A stretch of 64,000 nt of DNA from the NCBI RefSeq assembly GCF_900582195.1, contig NZ_UTHA01000227.1, positions 310,001 through 374,000 on the forward strand, given 5' to 3'. Every line of letters begins with the position of its first letter. The stretch's first letter is position 1. Shown here one piece after another: positions 33,701 through 43,668 of this stretch. A program made the translations under genes and the position numbers. The notes under the pieces are model-generated. The model saw only the letters and a program-made list of their open reading frames with translations, had not been told where the DNA came from and searched no databases. This stretch comes from Pseudomonas viridiflava. Its GTDB lineage: Bacteria; Pseudomonadota; Gammaproteobacteria; Pseudomonadales; Pseudomonadaceae.

Positions 33701-36700
33701 GTCAACGCACAAAGCCTCAACAACGACGGCGGCAAGTTGCTGAGCAATGAAAAGCTCACCCTGGTCATCGACCGCGCGCTGAGCAACGTCAAAGGCCTGA
33801 TCGCCTCGGCCAGCCTCGACAGTCGCAGCGACAGTCTGAACAACAACAGCGGCGACATTCGTGTGCGCGGCGATGTCGATTTCAGCGTGACTGGCATGTT
33901 CGATAACCAGAACGGTGTGGTCATCGCCGACAGCGGCATGACGATCACCGCCGCCAGTCTGGATAACCGTCAGGAAGGCCTGATCGGTTCGACTAATGCG
34001 CTGAAGCTCAACGTCACTCGCGTCGACAACCGCAGCGGCGAGCTGTCGAGCAAGAGCGATGTCAGCCTGATCGGTGCCTGGCTCGATAACAGCGACAGCG
34101 GCTACATGCTCGCCGGCGGCAATCTGGCGCTGACGGTCAACGACGTCATCAACCGCAACAAAGGCCTGCTGTCCGGTGACACGGGGCTGACGCTGAGCGG
34201 CAAGACGCTGGAAAACAGCGGTCGCCTGACCAGCCAGAAAGACCTCGCGATCAACCTCTCCGGGGATCTGAACAACGCACAGGGCAGCCTTGTCAACGAA
34301 GGCGCTTTGGCGATCACCGCGCAAAGTCTCAACAACAACGCCGGCACCGTTTCCAGCGCCAAAGCACTCACCGTTGACACGCGCGGCGCCGTCAGCAATC
34401 AGGGCGGCAAACTGCTGACCGATGGTGATCTCATCCTCAATAGCAGCGCGCTGGATAACCAGCAAAAAGGTGTACTCAGCAGCAAGGCCAATCTCAGCAT
34501 CAGCACCGGTGCACTCAACAACAACCAGGCGAACATTTACGCTGACGACCACGTCGACATCACTGCCGCTCAGGTGACCAACACCGGTGGCAGCCTCGGC
34601 GCCGGCAAGACACTGGCCGCCAATGTCCAGGGTCTCGATCAGCAGGGCGGCAAACTGTTCAGCGGCGGCAGCGTCAGCGTCGATCTGAACGGTGGCGCGC
34701 TGAACAATCAGGGCGGCGTGATCAACGCGCCGGAGCAGTTGCGGCTGAAGAACCTTGCCGACGTGGACAACCGTGGCGGCGAGATTTCCAGCGACAAGGC
34801 TTTTGAACTGATCGCCAAGTCGCTGGACAACAGCGGCGGGCAACTGCTGAGCAACCAGAAACTCACCCTGACCCTCGACAAGGCGCTGACCTCGATCAAA
34901 GGCACGATTGCCGCCGCTGCGTTGCAGGTTCGCGCGGCGAGTCTGGATAACAGCGACGGCGGCGTGTTGCTCAGTGACAGCGACATCGAGGTGACTGTCG
35001 ATGGCCTGCTGAACAACAGCAACAAAGGCAGCATCCGCGCCGCACAACAACTGACCCTCAACAGCACCGGCCTGAACAATCAGGGTGGCACGCTGGTCGG
35101 CGTCTCAGGCCTGAACATTGACCTGGGCGCCAGCGCGCAGGACCTGAATAACCAGGACGGTGTGATCAGCGGCAAAGGTGGGTTGAGCATTGCCCATCTG
35201 CGCGACCTGAATAACCAGAACGGCGTGATCAACAGCAAAGGCGTGCTGAGCATCGCCACCCTGCGTGACCTGAATAACCAGCAGGGCGAAATCTCCAGCG
35301 TCAACAGCTTCAGCCTCACCGGCAACCGCCTCGATAACCGTGGCGGCAACCTGATCAGCAACGATCAACTGACCATTACTGCGGCCGATCTGAACAACCA
35401 GAACGGTCTGGTTTCCGGCTGGAAAGGCGTGAGCCTCAGCGGCGGCACCCTCGACAACAGCCTGGAAGGCGCGATTTCCAGCCAGCTCGGCAACGTCAAC
35501 ATTGACCTCAGCGGCGCGCTGCTCAACCACAGCAAGGGTGGCATCGGCGGCCTCGGCGAAGTCAGCATCACCGCCGCCAGCCTGGACAACAGCGGCGGCA
35601 CCGTCAGCAGTGACGGCAAACAAACCCTGACCATCACCGGCGCGATCAGCAACGCTTCGGGTGGCCTGATCAAAAGCGGCGAGACCCTCGATATCCGCGC
35701 GGCCAGCCTGAACAACACCTCCGGCAATGTCATGGCGAAAAAAGCCCTGACGTTCACTGGCGGCCCACTGAACAATACGAAGGGCAGTCTGGTCGGCGAT
35801 GACAGCGTCACCCTCGATCTGCTCGGCGCCCTGACCAACGTCAATGGCGCACTCGGCAGCGGCGCTGCGCTGTTGATCAAACGCTCGGCCAGCATCGACA
35901 ACCAGGGCGGCCAGTTGATCAGCCAGACCCTGCTGAGCCTGCTCACCAGCGGCGATCTGAACAACAGCCAGCGCGGCACCGTCTCGGCCAACGGCCAACT
36001 GGACCTCACCGCCGGTGGCACGCTGCGCAACGACGCTGATGGCTTGCTGTCCAGCCGCGATGCCGGCGTGAACATTACCGCCGCCGCACTGAACAACGCC
36101 AAAGGCGCGGTGCAAAGCATGACCGCGCTGACCGTGAACACCGGCAACGGCGCGATCGACAACCAAGGCGGCAAAATCATCGCCCAGAACGGCGACTTGA
36201 TCCTCAACGCTGCCAGCCTCGACAGCCGAGGCGGTGTGCTCTCAAGCCTCAACGGTCTGCTGCAAACCCGTCTGAACGGCGTGTTGCGCAACGGCCAGGG
36301 CGGCAAGATCGAAGGCAGTCGCCTCGACCTGCAAGCGCTCGGCGGTATCTACAGCGACGGCGGACGGATCGCCGCCAACACCGGCAACATCCTGCTCAAC
36401 GCCGGCGGTAACACCCTCGACAACAGCGGCGGCGGGATCTATGCGCGCGGCGTGGTGAAAACCATTGCCGGCTGGATGAACAACAACAACGGCCAGATCA
36501 GCGGCAGCAGCATCGAACTGGGCGCCGACGGCAACCTGAGCAACCGCAGCGGCCTGATCGAAAGCGCCGGCACACTGGCGATTCGCGCGGCCAACCTCGA
36601 CAACCAGGGCGGCAAACTGCGCGCGCTCGGCACCAGCGGCAAAACCGATTTTCAGATCGGCAGCCAGTTCGACAACCGCAACGGTCTGGTGGAAACCGCC

Positions 36701-39700
36701 AACACCGATTTCACTCTCGCCGCACCAAGCTTCCTCAACGCCGGCGGTTCGGTGACGCATGTCGGCCTCGGTGAATTCGGCATTTCCACCGCCAACGTGA
36801 TGAACGCCGGCGGCTCGCTGGTGACCCGTGGCGGCCTGACGCTGAACGCGGACAGCTGGACCAACAGCAGCGTGATTCAGGCCGGGCGGTTGACGGTGAA
36901 TGTCGGCAATTTTGTGCAGACGGCGAGTGGGCAGTTGCTGGCTTCGAATCAACTGGTAGGACGTGGTGGTAACTGGAGCAACGAAGGCTTGATCGCCAGC
37001 GATGGCAGCATGGACATTCAGCTGAGCGGCACTTACGGCGGTAATGGTCGTGTCAGCAGTCTGGGCGATATGACCTTCAATGCTGCGCAACTGGGCCTGA
37101 CCAGCGCTTCAAGCATTGGAGGTGGTGGCCTGACCACCGTTAACGTCGGTGGCCTGCTGAACAATGCCGGCGGACGACTGACCTCCAACTATGCGATGAC
37201 GATCAACGCCGGCGCGGTGAGCAACACCGGTACGTTGGGGGCTGCGCAGGATCTGACCGTCAGGACTGCAAATCTGGTGAATAACCGGGGGCTGGTTTTC
37301 AGCGGCGGCAACATGAATCTGCTGGTCAACGATTTCACCAATCAGACCGGTGACGTTTACAGCATTGGCAATTTGACGATTGGCGGGCAATACGGCGGGC
37401 GTGCGAACAGCGTTAATAACCTCGCAGCTTCGATCAATGTTGATGGTGATTTTTCGCTGTCGGCCAATAGCTTCAATAACAAGACGGAAGGGGTGATTGG
37501 CGAGGAGAAATTTATCTCCGGGGACATTACTTTCAGCGGCAACACTTTTTATGTTAACGAGAACTTTGAATCGACCTCGACGATTACCGGGCCGCAAGCT
37601 TCGCTTTCGGTGGCGGGAAACCTGACTGGTAATGTGGGTGCCTTCACTAACACTGCATCGCTGATTTCGGCCGGAAAGAACATCACGCTTGATGTCGATA
37701 CGTTCGACAATTTTGGATTGCAATCGGGCAATTTCACCCGGATGCGGGTTTACCAACTCGGTGGATTGCCTAATAAACGGACGAGCTGGGTAAGTGAGGA
37801 TCTGCAACGTTATGCAGAGCGAAACTCGAAAAACAAATATAGCTACATCCATGGCTGGCACGAACCCGATAAGGGTGGTTCCTTTTGGGAATACCAATCG
37901 CTGGACAAGCAGCGGCTGAATGATGTGAACACCAAGTTCGGCATCGGAGCTGAAGTCTCAGTGCCTTCACAGATTCTGGCCGGTGCGAAGCAACGTGATG
38001 ACCGGATTTTCACCAATGGCGGCAGCAGCGTTTCCTCCATCGTTCAAGCCGGCCAGGCCGTCCAGATCAACGCCAGAACCACCATAAACAACGGCAACCT
38101 GAACCCGTACACCAATTTCGGTGGCACGGTAAAAGACACAGCTGACACCGGGGTAAAGAACTCCGCGAAACCCACCGTAGTCTTCTTGAATCCGCAGTTG
38201 CCACCGGATCTGGCTCAACAGCAAGTCAACCCACTGGCGCTGCCGGGCTTCACCTTGCCAACAGGTGATAACGGCCTGTTCCGACTCAGCCGCAAGGACG
38301 GTAGCGAACAGACGATTGTTGCGGGCAAAGACTGGACCATTGGCACCATTACTGCTGCACCTTCTGGACACGCAGGCGGCATGCCGGTCAGACATGCAAC
38401 GGATTTCCAGATCGACAAGAACGATCCGGTTTCGGTTAAAAACCGTGAACTGGCGTTGGCTGATCGACCATCGCTGAATCTCAACGACAAAATTGCTGAC
38501 ATAAACGTCAACGCTGCCGCGGGTGATGGTCCCGTTGGCGTCACGCTGCCCAATCGTGGCGGCCCCACATTCAACGTCCCGCGTGTCCAAGGCTTGCCGG
38601 ACACCAGCGTGCGCTCCAACCCGCACAAATACCTGATCGAGACCAACCCGGTACTCACCGATCTTAAGCAGTTCATGAGTTCGGACTATCTGTTGGCCAA
38701 GCTTGGCTACGACCCCGACAACAGCGCCAAGCGCTTGGGCGACGGCCTGTTTGAACAGCGCCTGGTGCAACAAGCCGTGGTCGCCCGCACGGGTCAGCGC
38801 TTCATCGACGGCCAGACCTCTGACGAAGCCATGTTCAAGTACCTGATGAACAACGCCATCGCCAGCAAGAATGAACTCAATCTTTCGATGGGCGTGACCC
38901 TGACCGCGCAGCAAGTGGCGGCGCTGACCCACGACATCGTCTGGCTCGAAGAACACGAAGTGAACGGTGAAAAGGTCCTGGTGCCGGTGCTGTATCTGGC
39001 TCAGGCGAATAACCGCCTGGCACCCAATGGCGCGCTGATCCAGGGCGGCGATGTAAGCCTTATCGCCGGTGCCGATCTGAATAACGCCGGCACGCTTCGC
39101 GCGTCGAACAACCTGTCGGCCGAGGCCGGCAACAACCTCACCAACACCGGACTGATCGAGGCCGGTGAACGTCTGACGCTCAAGGCTGGCAATAACATCG
39201 TCAACAGCGGGGGCGGCATTATTTCCGGGCGCGATGTCAGTCTGACCGCCACCAACGGTGACGTGATCAACCAGCGCGATGTGTATGGCTATGACTCCAA
39301 ATACGGCAGCACGCTGCAGCATCGTGATGTGCTCAACAGTGCGGCACGTATCGAGGCGGCCAATGATCTGACAATCGGTGCGGGTCGAGATATCAGCAAC
39401 ATCGGCAGTGTGCTGAAAAGCGGCGGTGACATGACGCTGGATGCCGGTCGCGATGTGAACATCACCTCGGTACAGGATCGGCGCACGGATGCGCGTGGTA
39501 GCAATTTCCTCAATCAGACGATTACCCAGCACGGCGCGGAAGTGACGTCCGGGCGCGATCTGTCGATCAGCGCTGATCGTGACGTGGCGATTGTTGCCAG
39601 TCGGCTGGATGCCAAGCGCGATCTGAGCATCGACTCTGGCCATGACATCGTTATCACCTCGGCCGCCGATGAGAGCGACTACGTCTCGCGCAGCAAAAAG

Positions 39701-42700
39701 CGCGCGAATGAAACCCATAGCATCACGCAGCAGTCGTCGGTATTGAATGCCGGGCGTGATATCGCGCTCAAAGCGGGTAACGATCTGGGCATCATCGCCA
39801 GTCGAATCAAGGCCGAAGATGATGTCAGCCTCGACGCAGCGCAGGACATTACTGTCGCCTCGGCCAAGGATGAGAGTTCTTCTTACTACTACAGGAAGAA
39901 GAAGGGTTCCTTTGGTCGCAGCAAGACCACTCAGACAGAAAGCTATGAAAGTGAAAACGTCGCGTCAGTGATCGACGCGGGCCGTGATCTGACCGTCAAC
40001 GTCACAAGACGTAAAGACGGCGACCTCAGTCTTGATGGCGGTCGTAACGTTACTATCATCGGCAGTCAGATGAATGCCGGTAACGATCTGTTTGTCGGTG
40101 CGACCAACGATGTGGCAGTGCTTTCCGCTACTGAGGAGTCGGGCAGTTACAGCAAAAAAACCAAAACCGGTCTGTTCGGCATGTCCAAAAGCGGCAGCAG
40201 TCACTTGCAGACATCGGTTACCCAGATCGGCAGCGAACTGAACGCTGGTCACGATACGGTGATTCTCGCCGGGCGCGATGTTCGTCTGAACGCCAGTGAA
40301 GTCAACGCCAAAAACGACGCCGAACTGCACGCGGGCCTTGTGGACAAGGAAGGCGACATCACCCTGTCGTCCGCCGATGATCAGGCGTACAGCCGCGCCG
40401 AAGAGTACAAGAAGAAACTGGGTCTTTCGCTGAAGGACGCTATCGGCTGGGCAGCCGGAACGCCAGGGTTCGGCGCGGACATGACCTTTGCCACCTCCCA
40501 CAATGGCGGGCGTGAAGTTGTCAGCTCTGAGAGTATCGGTAGCCAGGTCAATGCCGGGCACGATGCGATTCTCAAGGCATCGCGTGACATCAATGTCATC
40601 GGCAGCGGTATTGGTGCCGACAACAACGTTTCGCTTGATGCGGGTCGCGATGTCAACGTAGTCGCCTCGATCGACAATCACCGCAGCAACAGTTGGGAGA
40701 CAGACAAGACCGTTGGCATCAAACAGACCATCGACAGCAATGCTTTCACCACGTTCGCCGGCAGTGAAACCGTTCAACATGGCGTCAATAACAAGGGCTA
40801 CACCGCAGCCGGCAGTTCCATCGATGCCGGGATAAACATCAATGTAAACGCCGGCCGCGACATCAACCAGCAAGGCTCGGACTTGACGGCCGAGAACAAC
40901 ATTCGCCTGAAGGCTGATCGCGACATCAACATCGATGCCAGGGAAGAGGCCAGCGAGGTCACCATCCGTGACAGCATCAAGCGCAACGGCATCACCGTTA
41001 CCACGGCCTACAACATAGGCAACACGATGGATGGCCTCAAGGGCACTGGCAAAGGTGAGGATGGGGTCAGCAAGGGCTCAAGTGTACTGAAGTCGGTTGA
41101 CACCCTTGACCAGTTCTTCAGTGGACCAAAATTTGACGGACATATCGGTGGCTCGAGCGTCAGTTCAAGTCAGACTCAGACGTCGGTCACTCAACGTCCG
41201 TCGACACTTTCTGCAGGTAATGACATCTCGCTGGACGCTGGAAACAACGTCAACGTTAGCGGTAGCCAGTTCAATGCCGGCCGTGACATCAACGTCAAAG
41301 GCAAGGACATCACTTTTGATGTCGCGCACGGTTCTGAAAGCAGCGACGGACATTCGACCCAGAGCAAGGGCGGCGTCAAAGGAGGCACAACCGGCGGATT
41401 CAAGCTGGGCGTGGGTGTCAGCAATGCCGGCACCGTAGACAAATCGAGTCAGGGCACTTCGACGGCAACGCAACTCAGTGCCGGCGGCAGCATCAACCTT
41501 GAAGCCGAGAACGACCTGACTCTGATCGGAACTCGTGCAACGGCCGAACGGGATATTTCCCTCAAGGCCGGCAACGATCTGAATATTCTCTCGGCGCAAA
41601 ACGCCTACGAAAGTTCACACGATCGGCGTAGTTGGGGGGCGGAGGGCGGCATCATCGCCGGCCAGGACGGCTTCGGTGTTTATGGTTCGGCGAATGTTGG
41701 CATCGGCGATCTCAACAGAGAGGGCGTCAAGCAGCAAGAAGCCTATCTGTATGCCGGCAACAAACTGGGCTTTGAAAGCGGTCGCGACACCAATATCGCT
41801 GGCGCGACCCTACGCGGTGATGAAGTTATCGGTGATGTCGGCCGCAACCTCACCGTGACCTCGGTACCGAACACCGGCAAGGTCGAGGGTAAAGAGTTCG
41901 ACGCCAGTCTGACGGTCGCGGTCAGCTTCGGTGCAACGGTCAGCGGCTCGCTGGGTTACGGTGAAACCAATGGCAAGACCAACTGGGTCGACAACCAGAC
42001 CGTTATCAGTGGCAAAAGCAAAGTCGACATCCGTACCGAAAAACATACGCAACTCGATGGCTCTGTAATCAGCGCCGACAACGGCAACTTGAAACTCGAC
42101 ACCGACACCCTCGGCTACCGCAACATTACCGGCAAGGATAACGAGCACGGCTACTACCTCAATGTCAGCGGCAGTTACGGCGGAGGCGGTGGTGCCCAGG
42201 CTGACAAGCCGAACAAGGGCATGGAAGGCGAGAGCAAAAACAGCTGGGCGGTAGAGGGCTACAAGTACGACAAGGACCGTCAGCAGACGCTGAATGCCAC
42301 GGTGGGCGAGGGGCAGATTGTCGTGCGTAACGACAGGGCTACCGGGCAGGACTCCACGGTGGGGCTGAATCGTGATGTAAACAAGGCGTATGAGATCACC
42401 AAGGATGAGGAACATCGCACGACGTTATATGCGAGCAGTTCTTCTATTGATGCCGTCAGTCATCCGCTGGAGACGCTTGAACGTTGGGGCGATAACGTCA
42501 TCAACTTCAAGAAGAACATGCTCGATCAGGCCAAGGCGGGCGCCAGTTTTCTGCAAAACCTGAATCAGGCGATCAATGCCCAGCTTGTTGACATCGATGA
42601 TGTCTCTCCAACGCTAATCACTGAGCTGGGCAAAGAGCGCGCTCTGGCAGTCACCAAGAACTTCGTTCGACAGGGGCTTGATCCCAACCAGATCAAATCT

Positions 42701-43663
42701 TTGCCTGAAACAGTTTTGAAAGGGCTGTCGGAGTTCGCGAAACAAGCGGCAGATTACGAAAAGCTGGTGGAAAGCTGCACCGCAAACAACACCTGCCCGC
42801 AAATGACGGCTGATCCGTCAAGCGGCCCGGATAAACCGGGAACAATGACGCTGCCGCCTATTCCGGTTCCCGCAAACCTGATCACTCATGGTCAGTTGGC
42901 ATTGAATCAAGTTCTGGACTTGATCGATCTCACGAAGGATATGCCGACGGAGAAAATTGAGGCCACTGTTATCGCGGTGCAAGCTGTGATGGGGCCGATG
43001 AAGTTCCTGTTGAGCATGACCGCCAATGGATTACTCAATGCGGCGTATGGCGACAAAATCGATGAGCTGAAAGATCTGGCAGCGATCAAGCTCGCGGCGA
43101 AGCTGCTGGGTGAGAAAGAGGAGGATCTGACGAAGCTCCACGAGACGGCCAAACAAGAGCACGAAGGAGGCAATGAGGAATACAGGTACGACGGTGATGG
43201 GTATGTTGTCGCTACCCGTTTCCTGATTGATGCGGTACTTGGAGAATTCAAGTCCATTGGGATGAAGGCCGTCACAAGAACGGTTGCAGTGGTCAAGAAG
43301 GATCCTGCAGATGTATTGGGTGGCCCGCACAGAGACACCAGCAAGCCAGTAAACGATGGGCTGGACTCGCACCACTGTCCTGCTCAGAAATGTTACAAAG
43401 GCGCACCGATAAGTAGTCGTGATGGCCCAGCGATCAAGATGGACCCGGAGGACCACAAGCGAACGGCGAGCAATGGTAACTCTGACGATGCCAGAGCTTA
43501 CAGGGCAAGACAGAAAGAGCTGCTTGAGGAGGGACGCCTGATGGACGCTATTCAGATGGATATCGACGACATCCGGAAGAATTTCGGTAGTAAATATGAT
43601 GAAGGCATTAAACAAATGTTGGACTATGCCTCCAAACTAGATCCCAACGATTTCAGGAGGTAG
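30746..43663 (+). CDS. CdiA/FHA-type two-partner-secretion exoprotein with C-terminal nuclease-like toxin
   Basis: A 4,305-residue TpsA protein. In order: an extended signal peptide ending after residue 48 ('FWQPMWAQA'); a TPS/haemagglutination-activity domain with NPNL at 116-119, NPYGI at 157-161 and a CNGC pair (163-166); FHA-type repeats such as 'LDNRGG' and 'LDNSGG' (about 380-2230); a non-repetitive centre with 'SSDYLLAKLGYDPDNSAKRL' (about 2650); a second repeat field of 'DAGRDVNI' type (about 2780-3500); and a C-terminal domain (from about 4190). That domain has Ser-His-His at 4208-4210 ('DSHHCPAQ') and 'AIKMDPEDHKRTASNG', the pattern of SHH/HNH-endonuclease-VII-like toxins. No VENN motif was found. 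ATG 30746 fits; the frame from 30545 lacks a signal peptide. Confidence 0.9.
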   Translation: MDVRQYAFLARQPAAAVKTRESFLGMPKRGLAFLLANVMFWQPMWAQADGIVVANPNTSLDRAGNGVPIINIATPNASGLSHNQFHDYNVGAQGLILNNGSTQNNLTQLGGHIIDNPNLKNSGSAQAILNEVISGNPSQLRGYTEVAGQSARVIVANPYGITCNGCGFINSPRVTLTTGKPVLDNGQLNRFQVDQGSVAIEGAGLNATNVDRFEIITRSAKINAQLQAQNLTIVAGRNDVNAQTLDATARADDGSSKPQLAIDSSALGGMYAGAIKLVGTEAGVGVKLDGKLIASGGDIQLDANGQLSLADTSATGAVNVKAASLDARGPVYAGTALNVQTQGNLTNRQTLAARDSISLSAGGQLTNAGAIEAGVNADGSRNASGDLSLTAQNLDNTGKSLTASRNLTVNTAQTLNNQGGILSGQTAAITAGTLDNRNAGKVQSNSTLNLNAAQVLNSQGVITSNASLTANIGQLINSNGELSSQTDAVLNVTSLDNVAGLMSAGRLLDISALGAINNRTGKIGAKQNLTVKARQLDNSQQGQLTSEGTLTTRISEQLNNQNKGLIQANGAMDVQATRLDNRAGKISSLNTLTVSSANTDNRGGTLRADQAAKLLIDTLDNRDKGRLESKTALTFDGNTLDNSNGGLLTATGLLSLNAKAVTNDGGRISTKGDMDANIDSLNQQHGELVAEGNLLLTGKTLNSYQDSVVGALKTLTVNVEQIDNRASTLSSQLDLHINGSRLDNRDGGKVMSDTTLALKVAQIINATNGLIFSRGASTLSGIGLSNVGGRIVSESNLGLTFDSGLDNQQGLISSEGQMTLTAGSLDNRLGKLSSLEAMALTASGAVLSQGGLIASQKGLTLKSGSLDNSDNGLISAKADSTLTTGELKNRQGGSIATDGSLLLTAAHLDNAGGSLGSQQKLEASLTSLEQDGGELFSNGDLTLDMHNGLLDNQRGNIHTPGQLLLKNLKDVNNSAGEISAANAWSVNAQSLNNDGGKLLSNEKLTLVIDRALSNVKGLIASASLDSRSDSLNNNSGDIRVRGDVDFSVTGMFDNQNGVVIADSGMTITAASLDNRQEGLIGSTNALKLNVTRVDNRSGELSSKSDVSLIGAWLDNSDSGYMLAGGNLALTVNDVINRNKGLLSGDTGLTLSGKTLENSGRLTSQKDLAINLSGDLNNAQGSLVNEGALAITAQSLNNNAGTVSSAKALTVDTRGAVSNQGGKLLTDGDLILNSSALDNQQKGVLSSKANLSISTGALNNNQANIYADDHVDITAAQVTNTGGSLGAGKTLAANVQGLDQQGGKLFSGGSVSVDLNGGALNNQGGVINAPEQLRLKNLADVDNRGGEISSDKAFELIAKSLDNSGGQLLSNQKLTLTLDKALTSIKGTIAAAALQVRAASLDNSDGGVLLSDSDIEVTVDGLLNNSNKGSIRAAQQLTLNSTGLNNQGGTLVGVSGLNIDLGASAQDLNNQDGVISGKGGLSIAHLRDLNNQNGVINSKGVLSIATLRDLNNQQGEISSVNSFSLTGNRLDNRGGNLISNDQLTITAADLNNQNGLVSGWKGVSLSGGTLDNSLEGAISSQLGNVNIDLSGALLNHSKGGIGGLGEVSITAASLDNSGGTVSSDGKQTLTITGAISNASGGLIKSGETLDIRAASLNNTSGNVMAKKALTFTGGPLNNTKGSLVGDDSVTLDLLGALTNVNGALGSGAALLIKRSASIDNQGGQLISQTLLSLLTSGDLNNSQRGTVSANGQLDLTAGGTLRNDADGLLSSRDAGVNITAAALNNAKGAVQSMTALTVNTGNGAIDNQGGKIIAQNGDLILNAASLDSRGGVLSSLNGLLQTRLNGVLRNGQGGKIEGSRLDLQALGGIYSDGGRIAANTGNILLNAGGNTLDNSGGGIYARGVVKTIAGWMNNNNGQISGSSIELGADGNLSNRSGLIESAGTLAIRAANLDNQGGKLRALGTSGKTDFQIGSQFDNRNGLVETANTDFTLAAPSFLNAGGSVTHVGLGEFGISTANVMNAGGSLVTRGGLTLNADSWTNSSVIQAGRLTVNVGNFVQTASGQLLASNQLVGRGGNWSNEGLIASDGSMDIQLSGTYGGNGRVSSLGDMTFNAAQLGLTSASSIGGGGLTTVNVGGLLNNAGGRLTSNYAMTINAGAVSNTGTLGAAQDLTVRTANLVNNRGLVFSGGNMNLLVNDFTNQTGDVYSIGNLTIGGQYGGRANSVNNLAASINVDGDFSLSANSFNNKTEGVIGEEKFISGDITFSGNTFYVNENFESTSTITGPQASLSVAGNLTGNVGAFTNTASLISAGKNITLDVDTFDNFGLQSGNFTRMRVYQLGGLPNKRTSWVSEDLQRYAERNSKNKYSYIHGWHEPDKGGSFWEYQSLDKQRLNDVNTKFGIGAEVSVPSQILAGAKQRDDRIFTNGGSSVSSIVQAGQAVQINARTTINNGNLNPYTNFGGTVKDTADTGVKNSAKPTVVFLNPQLPPDLAQQQVNPLALPGFTLPTGDNGLFRLSRKDGSEQTIVAGKDWTIGTITAAPSGHAGGMPVRHATDFQIDKNDPVSVKNRELALADRPSLNLNDKIADINVNAAAGDGPVGVTLPNRGGPTFNVPRVQGLPDTSVRSNPHKYLIETNPVLTDLKQFMSSDYLLAKLGYDPDNSAKRLGDGLFEQRLVQQAVVARTGQRFIDGQTSDEAMFKYLMNNAIASKNELNLSMGVTLTAQQVAALTHDIVWLEEHEVNGEKVLVPVLYLAQANNRLAPNGALIQGGDVSLIAGADLNNAGTLRASNNLSAEAGNNLTNTGLIEAGERLTLKAGNNIVNSGGGIISGRDVSLTATNGDVINQRDVYGYDSKYGSTLQHRDVLNSAARIEAANDLTIGAGRDISNIGSVLKSGGDMTLDAGRDVNITSVQDRRTDARGSNFLNQTITQHGAEVTSGRDLSISADRDVAIVASRLDAKRDLSIDSGHDIVITSAADESDYVSRSKKRANETHSITQQSSVLNAGRDIALKAGNDLGIIASRIKAEDDVSLDAAQDITVASAKDESSSYYYRKKKGSFGRSKTTQTESYESENVASVIDAGRDLTVNVTRRKDGDLSLDGGRNVTIIGSQMNAGNDLFVGATNDVAVLSATEESGSYSKKTKTGLFGMSKSGSSHLQTSVTQIGSELNAGHDTVILAGRDVRLNASEVNAKNDAELHAGLVDKEGDITLSSADDQAYSRAEEYKKKLGLSLKDAIGWAAGTPGFGADMTFATSHNGGREVVSSESIGSQVNAGHDAILKASRDINVIGSGIGADNNVSLDAGRDVNVVASIDNHRSNSWETDKTVGIKQTIDSNAFTTFAGSETVQHGVNNKGYTAAGSSIDAGININVNAGRDINQQGSDLTAENNIRLKADRDINIDAREEASEVTIRDSIKRNGITVTTAYNIGNTMDGLKGTGKGEDGVSKGSSVLKSVDTLDQFFSGPKFDGHIGGSSVSSSQTQTSVTQRPSTLSAGNDISLDAGNNVNVSGSQFNAGRDINVKGKDITFDVAHGSESSDGHSTQSKGGVKGGTTGGFKLGVGVSNAGTVDKSSQGTSTATQLSAGGSINLEAENDLTLIGTRATAERDISLKAGNDLNILSAQNAYESSHDRRSWGAEGGIIAGQDGFGVYGSANVGIGDLNREGVKQQEAYLYAGNKLGFESGRDTNIAGATLRGDEVIGDVGRNLTVTSVPNTGKVEGKEFDASLTVAVSFGATVSGSLGYGETNGKTNWVDNQTVISGKSKVDIRTEKHTQLDGSVISADNGNLKLDTDTLGYRNITGKDNEHGYYLNVSGSYGGGGGAQADKPNKGMEGESKNSWAVEGYKYDKDRQQTLNATVGEGQIVVRNDRATGQDSTVGLNRDVNKAYEITKDEEHRTTLYASSSSIDAVSHPLETLERWGDNVINFKKNMLDQAKAGASFLQNLNQAINAQLVDIDDVSPTLITELGKERALAVTKNFVRQGLDPNQIKSLPETVLKGLSEFAKQAADYEKLVESCTANNTCPQMTADPSSGPDKPGTMTLPPIPVPANLITHGQLALNQVLDLIDLTKDMPTEKIEATVIAVQAVMGPMKFLLSMTANGLLNAAYGDKIDELKDLAAIKLAAKLLGEKEEDLTKLHETAKQEHEGGNEEYRYDGDGYVVATRFLIDAVLGEFKSIGMKAVTRTVAVVKKDPADVLGGPHRDTSKPVNDGLDSHHCPAQKCYKGAPISSRDGPAIKMDPEDHKRTASNGNSDDARAYRARQKELLEEGRLMDAIQMDIDDIRKNFGSKYDEGIKQMLDYASKLDPNDFRR
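33358..35087 (+). repeat. 1,107-base spaced segmental duplication inside the exoprotein gene
   Basis: Copy one (about 33358-33980) and copy two (about 34465-35087) run in parallel with a fixed 1,107-base (369-residue) offset over much of their length. Paired landmarks are 'GGSLG' at 33484 and 34591, and 'KLLSNEKLTL' versus 'QLLSNQKLTL' near 33742 and 34849. One codon is missing at the left of copy two. The copies differ at many residues, so the event is not recent. Confidence 0.75.
35141..35329 (+). repeat. 63-base tandem repeat, three units
   Basis: Units start at 35141, 35204 and 35267 and each encodes 21 residues opening with 'DLNNQ'. The first two are near-identical in DNA; the third has drifted. 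This is the closest-matching tandem repeat I found in the gene. Confidence 0.8.
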
Positions 43664-43668
43664 TGCGG

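Noticed and set aside
31500-37200. Repeated units suggestive of a CRISPR array
   Set aside because: The repeats are protein-coding, of varying sequence, in one unbroken reading frame, and lack the fixed repeat/unique spacer pattern.
31664-39718. Several 350-580-codon minus-strand frames opposite the exoprotein gene
   Set aside because: They are low-complexity, Ala/Val/Gln-rich mirrors of the repeat stalk, with no family match or start signal.
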